In this document: one piece after another, positions 32,187 through 39,780 of the stretch
How positions within the stretch are numbered: the stretch's first letter is position 1
Layout: every line of letters begins with the position of its first letter
Assembly: GCA_003249015.1 (NCBI GenBank)
Contig: QBLS01000030.1
Span: 1-39,780, forward strand
Direction of reading: 5' to 3'
Source: Pseudanabaena sp.
Lineage (GTDB): Bacteria; Cyanobacteriota; Cyanobacteriia; Pseudanabaenales; Pseudanabaenaceae
DNA: 39,780 nucleotides
Program-made: the position numbers and the translations under genes
The notes under the pieces: model-generated
Database searches by the model: none
What the model was told of the DNA's origin: nothing
The model's input: only the letters and a program-made list of their open reading frames with translations

Positions 32187-32876
32187 TTAGCGATCGCCTC
32201 TCATCAATAACAACTGTACTAGTTGCAATGCTGCATAAATTGCTGTCGCCACATAAGTCCAAGCCGCCGCATTCAAGACACTCCGAGCACCCCGACTTTC
32301 ATCGCCTTGCAAAATCCCCAACTCATCAATCAGTTTCAAAGCACGACTAGATGCATCAAATTCAACAGGTAAGGTGACGATGTGAAACAGGATCGCTCCC
32401 GCGAATAAAACAATGCCAAGGTTAATAAACACAGTACTCAAACCACCCAATGAAGTCAGAAATAATCCCGCCATCACCATCATTGGACCAAAGTTAGCAC
32501 CGATATTTGCCACTGGCACTAAGGAAGAGCGAATATTCATAAACTTATAACCACGCACATCTTGCAAAACGTGACCACACTCATGGGCAGCGATCGCTGC
32601 TGCCGCTAAAGAAGACGATCCATATACCGACTCCGATAATCGCACAGCTTTAGCAGACGGGTCGTAATGATCCGTCAGTTCACCATCGACTTGTTCAACC
32701 GTGACATTGTAAATACCCATCCGTTGCAAAATAGTTTGAGCAACCTGAGCGCCCGTCATTCCCAAGCTGGATTGGATTTCGGCATACTTTTCGTAAGTTG
32801 CCTTGACCCGATGCTGCGCCCAAAACATCAAGATCATCCCTGGAATCAGGATCAGGTAAGAAGAGTGAAAATACAT
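32187..32876 (-). CDS. Membrane zinc metallopeptidase, YugP type
   Basis: The product has 229 aa. An N-terminal membrane segment (SSYLILIPGMILMFWAQ) is followed by VKATYEKYAEIQSSLGMTGAQVAQTIL, DGELTDHYDPSAKAVRLSESVYGSSSLAAAAIAAHECGHVLQ with the zinc motif H98-E-C-G-H102, and two or three further membrane helices (about 120-220). This is the neutral zinc metallopeptidase (DUF/YugP) family with active site next to the membrane. Substrates are unknown. The start is ATG at 32874-32876. Upstream (32877-33188) only a weak hairpin near 33062-33090 is seen. Confidence 0.9.
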   Translation of the reverse strand: MYFHSSYLILIPGMILMFWAQHRVKATYEKYAEIQSSLGMTGAQVAQTILQRMGIYNVTVEQVDGELTDHYDPSAKAVRLSESVYGSSSLAAAAIAAHECGHVLQDVRGYKFMNIRSSLVPVANIGANFGPMMVMAGLFLTSLGGLSTVFINLGIVLFAGAILFHIVTLPVEFDASSRALKLIDELGILQGDESRGARSVLNAAAWTYVATAIYAALQLVQLLLMRGDR

Positions 32877-33188
32877 AATTTCGTATCCTTGGTAGTTACT
32901 GACTTAATTATTACCTTGATGCAATGAATATTGGCAGTAGTGAAAACTCTACCGCGACATTTTGTCAAGGTTTGTCAGCAAAATTGAGGTTTGTTTCAAT
33001 AGAATTTTGATCTTTTGACGATAGTAGACGACTCACTTTATTTCCCCTTCAGACACAAAAAAGCCAGTGATAGCAAACCACTTGCTTCTTTGTAAACCTG
33101 AATGTTTTATTAAGTTCAATATCCGAGAATGGACAGGTCGCTTTCGCAGTCAATTTTGTTCAGAGCTTACATATGTCTTAACGCAAGA

Positions 33189-33306
33189 TATAGCAAAGCA
33201 AGGTTTGCTTAGGACATAAAACCGTAGAAGATGAGTGGCGGCGCGAAGCGCCGCCACTCATCTTCTACGGTTTTGATTTGTATTAGCTAACTCTTGCTTT
33301 GCTATA
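33189..33306. mobile_element. MITE-like element, family A copy 3 (most complete)
   Basis: This is the best copy. A perfect 14-bp terminal inverted repeat, TATAGCAAAGCAAG (33189-33202) and CTTGCTTTGCTATA (33293-33306), encloses 118 bp. A perfect 27-bp hairpin at 33218-33244/33248-33274 has a GAA loop. No reading frame is present. It stands upstream of the IS1 remnant and the helicase operon. Confidence 0.8.
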
Positions 33307-33485
33307 AAAGGTTAGCAATAATTTTTGCTACAGATTTTAAAAATAGTTGGCAAAAGGCAATTACTGATAAAGAGCTGAATTCAAAAAGTCTGTTTATCTC
33401 CTGATTGAAGTCGCCACAACGATTGGGTAGTCCACCAGATGTAAGGATAAGATTATAAAATCGTTTTTAGTTAGGTGATTATCAA

Positions 33486-33733
33486 TGCCAAAATGCCTTA
33501 AGTGTGAATCAAAAGATGAAAAATGGTTTTATTCATAACGGAAATCAAAAACACAAATGTAAAACCTGTAGTCGCCAGTTTATGGCAGAACCAAGGCAAA
33601 AAATAATCTCTGAAGAGAAAAAAGCCCTGCTCGATAAACTCTTACTCGAAAAGATTCCTCTTGCAGGTATTACTAGAGTTTGCGATGTTTCTGAAACTTG
33701 GTTACAGGACTATATCAATCGCAAAACTTGTTT
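33486..33733 (+). pseudogene. IS1-family InsA remnant, frameshifted and truncated
   Basis: The start MPKCLKCESKDEK has the CxxC ribbon of InsA. The frame then breaks in an A-rich stretch (GATGAAAAAT) and continues in another frame as NGFIHNGNQKHKCKTCSRQF and EKKALLDKLLLEKIPLAGITRVCDVSETWLQDYINRK, typical of cyanobacterial IS1 transposases. Homology ends about 33725. The InsB half is absent. The remnant ends about 30 bp before the helicase start. Confidence 0.8.
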
Positions 33734-33754
33734 AGGACTACCCTTGATTTTTTT

Positions 33755-35881
33755 ATGCATAGCGACTTAAGAATTCTCAAATGGCAAAATGAATATCGTA
33801 GTGATTACTGTGACTTGGTACAGGATTTTTATATTCCTTGTTTAGAGAATTCTATACTCTATAGTCGAGCCGTAGGATTTTTTTCAAGTACGTCGATGGC
33901 TTCAGTTGCTGGAGGATTGCTTGCGCTTATTCAATCAGGTGGTAGGATGCGTTTGATTGCGTCCCCATGCTTATCCGCAGAAGATGCAGAAGCGATCGCG
34001 TTGGGACTTAAGCAAAAAGAAGAAATCATCACTCAAAGCCTGATTAAAGAACTGGAACAAGAGTTTGAACAAGTTGTTCAAGAACGTCTTGCCTGTCTGG
34101 CTTGGTTATTGAGTCATAATCTATTAGAAATAAAACTAGCCATTAGAAAAGATATCCGTAATCGAGGTATCTATCATGAGAAGTTGGGCATATTTGAGGA
34201 CAATGCAGGAAATATTGTCGCTTTTACAGGGTCGGCAAACGAGAGCGCCAGCGCTTTGCTGGATAACTTTGAATGTGTAGATGTGTTCTGTTCTTGGGAT
34301 GAGGGAGTTAGAGAGCGAACATTGAGCAAAGCCGAAAACTTTCGGCGTTTGTGGGAAAATGAAACACCGATGTTAGAAATTATCGACTTTCCTGAAGCTG
34401 CAAGGCGATCGCTGTTGCGTTTACGTTCTGACCAGTTCCCCATCGATGAGTTTACTAAGAGAACTACTGTCTTTGCCGAGCCTAAGCCAGATTACATTTC
34501 GAGCGTGACAACTCCAAATCACGGTATTCCGATATTGCCTGCTAATTTGGAATTGCGAGACTATCAGAAACAGGCGATCGCTAATTGGTTTAAGAATAAT
34601 GGGCGCGGCACGTTAAAAATGGCGACGGGTAGCGGTAAGACGATTACTGCATTGGCGATCGCAACGGAACTTTATCAAAAGATTGGGTTGCAGGTTTTAC
34701 TAATTGTTTGTCCCTATCGACATCTGGTAATTCAATGGGCAAGGGAATGTCAGAAATTTGGATTAGAGCCAATTTTAGCTTTTGAAAGTGTTCATAATTG
34801 GCAAGATCGACTATCTACGCAACTTTATAACGTGCGATCGGGTAATCAAAAATTTCTGACGATTATTACCACCAATGCAACTCTGATCGGGAAGGGATTA
34901 CAGTCGCAGTTGCGCTATCTTCCTGAGAAAACTTTGATCGTGGGTGATGAGGCGCATAATTTAGGGTCAAGGCGTTTGGTTGAGAGCTTGCCGCGTAATG
35001 TTGGGCTGAGACTTGCGCTGTCAGCAACTCCAGAGCGATATTTTGACGACCAAGGAACGGAGGCTATATTTGATTATTTTGGATCGATGATCCAGCCAGA
35101 ATTTACGCTAGCGGATGCAATTAGGGCTGGAGCCTTGGTGCATTATCGTTACTATCCAATCTTAGTGGAACTGACAGAATCCGAGACTGAGAAATATGCT
35201 GATTTAACGAAAAAGATTGGTAGGGCGATCGCTTTTGATGGCGATCGTGATGATAACGAGATGGTCGCTGCTTTATTGATGCAAAGGGCTAGGTTATTGG
35301 GAGCTGCTGCTAACAAGTTAGTTGCTTTGCGAGAGTTAATGCAGCAACGTCTAGATACATCACATACATTGATTTATTGTGGTGATGGATCGGTTGAAGA
35401 TGAAGTAACAACCGATAGTAATCGCCAATTAGATGCGGTGGCGCAGTTACTCGGCTCAGAATTAGGATATCGGGTTAATACTTACACTGCGGAAACATCT
35501 TTAGATGAGCGTGAGGATTTACGGCTCTGGTTTGAAACAGGTGAACTGCAAGGGTTAGTGGCAATTCGTTGCTTAGATGAAGGGGTAGATATTCCTGCGA
35601 TTCAAACTGCAATTATGTTGGCAAGTAGCAGCAATCCGCGTCAATTTATTCAGCGTCGAGGGAGGATTTTAAGGTCGCAATCTAATAAAAAACGGGCAAC
35701 TTTGTTTGACATGATTGTGTTACCACCTGATTTAGGTAGAGAGACAATCGATGTTGAACGTAATCTACTCAAAAAGGAATTACAGCGCTTTGTCGAGTTT
35801 GCGAATTTAGCAGATAACGGCGGTGAGGCTAGACTAAAGTTATTGGATTTACAACAACGCTATGGGTTGATGGATTTATAA
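33755..35881 (+). CDS. PLD-nuclease/DEAD-box helicase fusion
   Basis: The product has 708 aa from the ATG at 33755; an upstream TTG at 33698 lies in IS remnant sequence. Residues about 10-215 are a PLD-like domain with a single HxK motif, H141 and K143 (YHEKLGIFEDNAGNIVAFTGSANES, with GSAN 159-162). Residues about 262-700 are an SF2 helicase: Walker A MATGSGKT (289-296), DEAH 398-401, SATPERYF, and motif VI QFIQRRGRILRS. It resembles the PLD-helicases annotated as DNA phosphorothioation-system restriction enzymes. It opens an operon with a 57-aa gene, a DndD-like ATPase and a Uma2 gene. The likely role is in DNA restriction or defence, but no DndB, C or E is in the window. Confidence 0.85.
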   Translation: MHSDLRILKWQNEYRSDYCDLVQDFYIPCLENSILYSRAVGFFSSTSMASVAGGLLALIQSGGRMRLIASPCLSAEDAEAIALGLKQKEEIITQSLIKELEQEFEQVVQERLACLAWLLSHNLLEIKLAIRKDIRNRGIYHEKLGIFEDNAGNIVAFTGSANESASALLDNFECVDVFCSWDEGVRERTLSKAENFRRLWENETPMLEIIDFPEAARRSLLRLRSDQFPIDEFTKRTTVFAEPKPDYISSVTTPNHGIPILPANLELRDYQKQAIANWFKNNGRGTLKMATGSGKTITALAIATELYQKIGLQVLLIVCPYRHLVIQWARECQKFGLEPILAFESVHNWQDRLSTQLYNVRSGNQKFLTIITTNATLIGKGLQSQLRYLPEKTLIVGDEAHNLGSRRLVESLPRNVGLRLALSATPERYFDDQGTEAIFDYFGSMIQPEFTLADAIRAGALVHYRYYPILVELTESETEKYADLTKKIGRAIAFDGDRDDNEMVAALLMQRARLLGAAANKLVALRELMQQRLDTSHTLIYCGDGSVEDEVTTDSNRQLDAVAQLLGSELGYRVNTYTAETSLDEREDLRLWFETGELQGLVAIRCLDEGVDIPAIQTAIMLASSSNPRQFIQRRGRILRSQSNKKRATLFDMIVLPPDLGRETIDVERNLLKKELQRFVEFANLADNGGEARLKLLDLQQRYGLMDL

Positions 35882-35947
35882 GCAAGAAAAAGTCGGGGAT
35901 CTGAGAGATTTTTGATATAAAATCGATAAACGTATGAGTATTTGGAA

Positions 35948-36121
35948 ATGAGTAAAGTTCAAAGTCTAAGTAGTCTTCATGAGCCAATTGAAAAAGCTCC
36001 GCCTGAAGTTCAACAAATTATTCGTAATGTCTTAAAGATCGAAAAGGATCGGCTCGACAAAAATGAATTGGGGCGGATTAATGAAGATATTCTCAAAATT
36101 GTTAAGGAAGCTGTGCAATGA
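35948..36121 (+). CDS. 57-aa protein in the helicase/ATPase operon
   Basis: This is a short gene, MSKVQSLSSLHEPIEKAPPE to a TGA at 36119-36121. It reads as a helical, charged protein (VQQIIRNVLKIEKDRLDKNE, INEDILKIVKEAVQ) with no cysteines or membrane segment. Its stop overlaps the next ATG by 4 bp (ATGA), the sign of translational coupling to the ATPase. It might resemble the small proteins seen next to DNA-modification genes. No family is assigned with confidence. Confidence 0.75.
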   Translation: MSKVQSLSSLHEPIEKAPPEVQQIIRNVLKIEKDRLDKNELGRINEDILKIVKEAVQ

Positions 36122-38193
36122 AGCTAATCTCAATCAAGCTTTTTAATTTTCGTTGTTTTTATCAGCAAACGCCTGAAATCGTTTTAGCCAGACTAGACGA
36201 TCGCAATATTACGATCATGCATGGCAATAATGGCACGGGTAAAACCTCGCTGCTCAATGCCTTTACATGGGTGCTATACGAAAAATTTACCTCAGCCTTT
36301 GGTGACTCTGAGCAGCTAGTCAATCGTCAGGCAATCGCTGAATCCCAACTTAATCAACCTGTGGAATGCTGGGCAGAGGTACTCTTTGAGCATGATGGTA
36401 AACGCTATCGGGTGCGGCGGCTAACCCGTGCCTATCAGCTCGCTAATAATGGCGAGAAAAACATTCAGTACAACAAAAGTGAGTTGTTTTTGCAAGTGGC
36501 GGGGGATGATGGACGTTGGGTGACTCAAAATCATCCTGAAGCCGTAATTAATGGCATTTTACCGAAGAGTTTGCATCAGTACTTCTTTTTTGATGGTGAG
36601 CGAATCGAGCAAATTGTGAGATCGGACAATCGCAATGAGATTGCGGAAGCAACCAAAAAGCTTTTGGGTGTGCAGGTTTTAGACAATGCGATTAAACATC
36701 TTAAAGAAGCGAGAAAGTCCCTTGAGGATGAACTTCAAAGCATCGGTGATGCTCAAACTAAAACCTTGATTTCGCAAAAGCAAAAGCTGGAGAATGATAG
36801 TGCCGATTGCGAAGTAAGAATTAAGGAAATCGAACAGGAACTAGACGCGCAAAATCAACTAAAAGCATCTTGTAATCAACGCTTGACAGAATTGGGTGGT
36901 ATTGATGAAATCCAAAAGCGGCGTGAGGCTCTTGAGCAACAAGAACGTGAAAATCGTAGTAACTTGCGCGGTTTAAAGAACCAACTGAAGGTAGATATTT
37001 CTACCAAGGGCTATAGTGTCTTTCTGACGGGTGCGATCGCAGATTTTCGAGAAATGGTTAGTGGTCTGCATGAACGCGGCGAACTACCTGCGGATATTAA
37101 ACAGACCTTTGTGCTAGACCTATTAGAACGGCGTAAATGCATCTGTGGTGCAGACTTACATGATGGTTCTCCTAACTATGAGCAGGTAAGTGCTTGGCTA
37201 GAGAAAGCAGGTTTAGCAGATGTGGAAACGGCGACTCTGAAACTGGAAGGTTTTGTCGATGAGGTGGAGAAACAGGCTACGGATTTTTGGCAAGGTATTG
37301 ATACCAAGCAATCTAATATCAATCAACTCAAGACAGCGATCTCTCGCCTTGAATTAGAGCTAGAGTCAATTAGCGAACAGTTACGCAAGAGTCCTGTTGA
37401 GGATATTCGGCAAATGCAAACTCGCCTTGATGAGATCGATCGCAAGGTTGAAGACTTAACTTTAGAGAAGGGTAAGAAGCTCCAGAAATGGACTGATTAT
37501 CAAGGGCAAATTGAAAATCTTCAGAAGCAAATTAAGAGTAGTAAGCAAAATGAAGGTAAGCAAAAGCTTGCCCAGAAACGCATTGATGCAGCCCAACAGG
37601 CGATCGATCTCCTGAGCGAGTTAAAGACTAATCGCAATGAGCTATTCCGCAAGCAATTGGAAACTCGGATCTGTGAAATCTTTAGCCAGATCTCGTTCAA
37701 AGCGCAAACGCCAAGACTAAGTGAAAAGTATGAATTGAGCTTAGTGGAAACTGTGGCTGGGCAAGAAGTTCAGTCGGGTGCATCGACAGGAGAGAATCAG
37801 ATCCTCAGTTTGTCTTTTATCGGTAGCATCATCGATCGCGTGAGGGAATGGAGCAAGTCAGGTCTAGTTATGGGTCCCGATAGCAGCACTTTCCCGATGG
37901 TGATGGATTCGCCCTTTGGTAGTCTGGATGAAATTTACCGTCGGCAGGTGGCAAGATTGATTCCCCAGTTGGCAAATCAGCTTGTGGTGATGGTTTCTAA
38001 AACCCAATGGCGGGTGGAAGTTGCCGAGGAAATGACTCCTCGCGTGGGTAAAGAATATGTGTTTGTATTCAACTCTAATAAGCCTGACACTCAAACTGAT
38101 GACATCGTTCTCTATGGCAAGAGCTATCCGTTAGTGCGAAAAAGTGCCTATGCTTATGAATATACCGAAGTCTTGGAGGTGAATCATGGTTAA
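36118..38193 (+). CDS. SbcC/DndD-like SMC-type ATPase
   Basis: The product has 691 aa. Walker A is HGNNGTGKTS (36-44). The start KLISIKLFNFRCF is typical of RecF/SbcC-type proteins. Coiled coils occupy about 200-290 and 375-520. Between them is a zinc-hook-like CxC (C341, C343 in RRKCICGADLHDG). The signature is GASTGENQILSLSFI (554-568), and Walker B is FPMVMDSPFGSLDE (592-605) with a late H-loop-like SKTQW. The closest named family by layout is DndD, the ATPase of phosphorothioation, but assignment by eye is not certain. It overlaps the 57-aa gene by 4 bp and the Uma2 gene by 8 bp, so one operon. An AAGGAAG precedes the ATG. Confidence 0.85.
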   Translation: MKLISIKLFNFRCFYQQTPEIVLARLDDRNITIMHGNNGTGKTSLLNAFTWVLYEKFTSAFGDSEQLVNRQAIAESQLNQPVECWAEVLFEHDGKRYRVRRLTRAYQLANNGEKNIQYNKSELFLQVAGDDGRWVTQNHPEAVINGILPKSLHQYFFFDGERIEQIVRSDNRNEIAEATKKLLGVQVLDNAIKHLKEARKSLEDELQSIGDAQTKTLISQKQKLENDSADCEVRIKEIEQELDAQNQLKASCNQRLTELGGIDEIQKRREALEQQERENRSNLRGLKNQLKVDISTKGYSVFLTGAIADFREMVSGLHERGELPADIKQTFVLDLLERRKCICGADLHDGSPNYEQVSAWLEKAGLADVETATLKLEGFVDEVEKQATDFWQGIDTKQSNINQLKTAISRLELELESISEQLRKSPVEDIRQMQTRLDEIDRKVEDLTLEKGKKLQKWTDYQGQIENLQKQIKSSKQNEGKQKLAQKRIDAAQQAIDLLSELKTNRNELFRKQLETRICEIFSQISFKAQTPRLSEKYELSLVETVAGQEVQSGASTGENQILSLSFIGSIIDRVREWSKSGLVMGPDSSTFPMVMDSPFGSLDEIYRRQVARLIPQLANQLVVMVSKTQWRVEVAEEMTPRVGKEYVFVFNSNKPDTQTDDIVLYGKSYPLVRKSAYAYEYTEVLEVNHG

Positions 38194-38851
38194 TACAGTT
38201 ACGGCTCCTAAAGTAGAGCTTGATTGCGATCACTGGGTTAAGGCAACTTGGGATGAGTTTCAAACTTTATCTGAAGATCCTGCCTATGCAGAAATGGCTA
38301 GATTTTATTACGATCACGATACTATGAGGATTGAGATGGCGGCTTTGGGACCTTTGCATGGGCGCAATAATTCGGTTGTTTATGATGTGATTAGTTTGTA
38401 TGCGATCGCTAAAAGTATTCGTATTCTTAAGTTGACTAATACTAGTTTTCGGAAAACAGGATTACAAGAATGTCAGCCTGATTGTTCTTTTTATATTGGC
38501 GATAGTTTTTTGTTGCCACCTCAAAATAATAGTTCTATTGATCTCGATCAATTTGAGGTTCCACATTTGGTGGTAGAAATTGCTACGACATCCCTGAATG
38601 ATGACTTGGGGCGCAAGCGGATTTTGTATGAGCAGTTGGGAGTAAAGGAATATTGGGTAGTGAATGGCGGCGAGTCACAGGTTTATGCTTTTGAAATGTC
38701 AGGGGGGCGCAGTGGCACAATTAAAGAGTCGCAGGTTTTAGTAGGTTTAAGTATTGCAACGGTGGAAGAAGCGCTTAAACGCAGTCTAACAGAAGATGAT
38801 AGTGCGATCGCGAGATGGCTATTGCAGACTTTTACGGTCTTACCTACCTAG
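38186..38851 (+). CDS. Uma2 family endonuclease (DUF820)
   Basis: The product has 221 aa. It has the PD-(D/E)xK layout of Uma2: MEMAALGPLHGRNNSVVYDVIS, then the P-D motif QECQPDCSFYIGD, the ..PHLVVEIATTSLNDDLGRKRILYEQLGVKEYWVVNGGES core with E-x-A/T and K. It is encoded with its ATG inside the end of the ATPase gene, with GGAGGTG 6 nt upstream, so it belongs to the same operon. Uma2 proteins are common and multi-copy in cyanobacteria and most stand alone; this tight linkage is unusual. The activity is inferred from the fold. Confidence 0.88.
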   Translation: MVNTVTAPKVELDCDHWVKATWDEFQTLSEDPAYAEMARFYYDHDTMRIEMAALGPLHGRNNSVVYDVISLYAIAKSIRILKLTNTSFRKTGLQECQPDCSFYIGDSFLLPPQNNSSIDLDQFEVPHLVVEIATTSLNDDLGRKRILYEQLGVKEYWVVNGGESQVYAFEMSGGRSGTIKESQVLVGLSIATVEEALKRSLTEDDSAIARWLLQTFTVLPT

Positions 38852-39016
38852 ATTCTGTTCACATTCTCGAAATATTGATTGCAGCAGTCCTAATACTCTC
38901 TCTAAGTCACCTGTGGCATGGGGCATGGTTTCATAGACAGCACCAGCGATCGCTAGTTTGTAGGCTTTCCATGTATCACCGTTTGTGACGATCCCAAATA
39001 CGTCTATTTGGGTCAT
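38840..39016 (-). pseudogene. C-terminal fragment of a gene cut by IS1
   Basis: A minus-strand frame gives TQIDVFGIVTNGDTWKAYKL and GDLERVLGLLQSIFRECEQN, clearly protein-like. The 5' part is missing: upstream the frame runs a few codons (VQQLCN) to a TAA at the edge of the IS1 transposase gene. The pattern FGIVTNGDTWxxYKL resembles the tail of cyanobacterial restriction-like proteins of unknown function. It is tail-to-tail with the Uma2 gene, overlapping by 12 bp. Most of its coding sequence must lie beyond the window or be lost. Confidence 0.65.
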
Positions 39017-39042
39017 GTTACAAAGTTGTTGAACAGATTAAA

Positions 39043-39525
39043 TCAGAGAAGAATAGGAAACTCATACCGATTGATAAATAGACCGATTACAATATCGTGC
39101 ATCAGAATGGATTTAGAGAAACAAATAGTCTTTCTTGCCAAGCGTTTAATCCGAGTTCTCAAAGTTAAATGTTTACGCTCAATTTTCTGAGTATATACTT
39201 TGCTAACTACATGAGTAGTCGGGTCGAGGATGCGTTCATAGCCACCCCAAGCATCTGTGAAGAATCGAGTGATTCCGAAAGGAGTCAATAGATTGATCAA
39301 AGAAACTAAAGCATGATCTTGGTGAGGTGCTAATACATAGGCTAGAACTGCGCCCGTGGCATGATCAATAGCGTGCCATAGCCATCTTTGCTGTTTTTTA
39401 CTACCAACAAAACTCCACATCTCATCCATCTCAGCATCCTCAACTCGATGAATATCAACATCTAGTTTGTTCGTATCCAGATGCTCTAATAGTGGGTAGT
39501 TGACTGGTTCTATGTCAACAGCACT
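39043..39525 (-). CDS. insB: IS1-family transposase InsB part, made by -1 frameshift
   Basis: About 160 codons ending at 39043. The catalytic DDE/RNase H-like features are EMDEMWSFVG, FTDAWGGY and IERKHLTLRTRIKRLARKT. The frame begins at the slip site and continues through SAVDIEPVNYPLLEHLDTNK. It has no good start of its own before MDEMWSF (39427-39429), so expression as an InsAB fusion is expected, as in IS1. It looks intact within the window. Confidence 0.85.
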   Translation of the reverse strand, partial: SAVDIEPVNYPLLEHLDTNKLDVDIHRVEDAEMDEMWSFVGSKKQQRWLWHAIDHATGAVLAYVLAPHQDHALVSLINLLTPFGITRFFTDAWGGYERILDPTTHVVSKVYTQKIERKHLTLRTRIKRLARKTICFSKSILMHDIVIGLFINRYEFPILL

Positions 39526-39780
39526 TTTTTTAATTCGCTAATTACCGTTGTGGGACTGATACCCAATACCCTTCCTGTGTCTCGTATCCCACTCCCATTC
39601 ATTGCCATATCTACTATTTTTTCTTTGACACTTGGCAAGTAGCCTTTGTTGGTGTAGTCGATTATGAATGTCTTACGGGTGCATTCTACATTTCGGCAAA
39701 TATATCGCTTTTTTCCTGTGGCACTATGTCCATGTCGGTAAATATCTGTCTGTCCACAAGTTGGGCATCTGATTGCTTCT
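39510..39780 (-). CDS. insA: IS1-family InsA, partial at window edge
   Basis: The sequence in the window starts in the zinc ribbon: CPTCGQTDIYRHGHSATGKKR, then YICRNVECTRKTF, followed by GSGIRDTGRVLGISPTTVISELKK, a helix-turn-helix. It ends at a TAG at 39510. It binds the element ends and, when read with InsB, forms the transposase. The 5' end is beyond the window. It belongs to another IS1 subgroup than the remnant at 33486. Confidence 0.85.
   Translation of the reverse strand, partial: EAIRCPTCGQTDIYRHGHSATGKKRYICRNVECTRKTFIIDYTNKGYLPSVKEKIVDMAMNGSGIRDTGRVLGISPTTVISELKKVLLT
39525..39531 (-). promoter_or_regulatory. A7 programmed -1 frameshift site
   Basis: On the minus strand TTAAAAAAAG joins the InsA and InsB frames. 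The zero frame reaches TAG five codons later, and a -1 slip on A AAA AAA opens InsB. The position in the gene pair matches the A6C slip site of IS1. Confidence 0.75.

Larger units (their letters stand above)
39022..39780 (-). mobile_element. IS1-family insertion sequence, partial at window edge
   Basis: It encodes InsA and InsB frames on the minus strand with the IS1-type frameshift layout. The left boundary is estimated at 39020-39040, where the interrupted gene reading frame stops. The other end is beyond 39780, so the terminal repeats and target duplication cannot be verified here. Confidence 0.75.

Noticed and set aside
33486-39780. Composite transposon formed by two IS1 copies around the helicase operon
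   Set aside because: The remnant and the right-hand element belong to different IS1 subgroups by their InsA sequences, so they cannot act as a matched pair.

Overview
The window comes from a cyanobacterial chromosome. The HIP1 octamer GCGATCGC is dense across coding and intergenic DNA, and several families typical of cyanobacteria are present: Uma2, DUF29, DUF2887/DUF4351, a SPINDLY-like protein, a short exosortase-type C-terminal anchor and DUF5691. A filamentous Pseudanabaena-like genome is my guess from the style of its repeats. No rRNA, tRNA or taxonomic marker gene is present to prove it. All functions are read from motifs by eye.

Layout. 0.1-3.3 kb: a minus-strand pair, a receiver/thioredoxin-reductase-like fusion followed by a cNMP-binding histidine kinase. 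3.5-6.3 kb: an AT-rich minus-strand cassette of two DUF4145-like paralogs and a DUF6602-like nuclease-fold protein. 6.4-9.7 kb: minus-strand single genes (VOC, SDR, peroxiredoxin, GNAT, small hypothetical) separated by small dispersed repeats. 9.8-14.9 kb: a SWIM zinc-finger gene and a DUF5691 gene, usually neighbours, split by an antisense AAA ATPase/PIN-like pair with overlapping reading frames. 15-24.7 kb: a surface and modification region holding a TPR/O-GlcNAc-transferase-like protein, a 1368-aa FG-GAP repeat protein with an RTX-like C-terminus, a short exported protein with a C-terminal anchor, a broken second FG-GAP copy, a TIGR03032-like protein and an adenylylsulfate kinase. 24.8-29.6 kb: an Rpn-type nuclease, a STAND ATPase with TPRs bracketed by inverted repeats, and a DUF29 protein. 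29.8-32.9 kb: housekeeping-type genes (nnr, a HAD phosphatase, a YugP-like Zn peptidase). 33.2-39.8 kb: an accessory region with a four-gene overlapping operon (PLD-helicase, a 57-aa protein, a DndD/SbcC-like ATPase, a Uma2 nuclease) between an IS1-family remnant and an IS1-family element that has cut another gene.

The most interesting content is a set of candidate conflict modules: the PLD-helicase/small protein/DndD-like ATPase/Uma2 operon, the AAA-PIN pair, the DUF4145-DUF4145-DUF6602 cassette, and the STAND protein. A second theme is small non-coding mobile repeats. At least two MITE-like families end in TATAGC/GCTATA and enclose hairpin cores, one of them with base-paired changes between copies. 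A third palindromic element is flanked by 11-bp direct repeats. These repeats supply stop codons, interrupt the FG-GAP copy, and one related repeat sits in frame inside the TPR-transferase gene.
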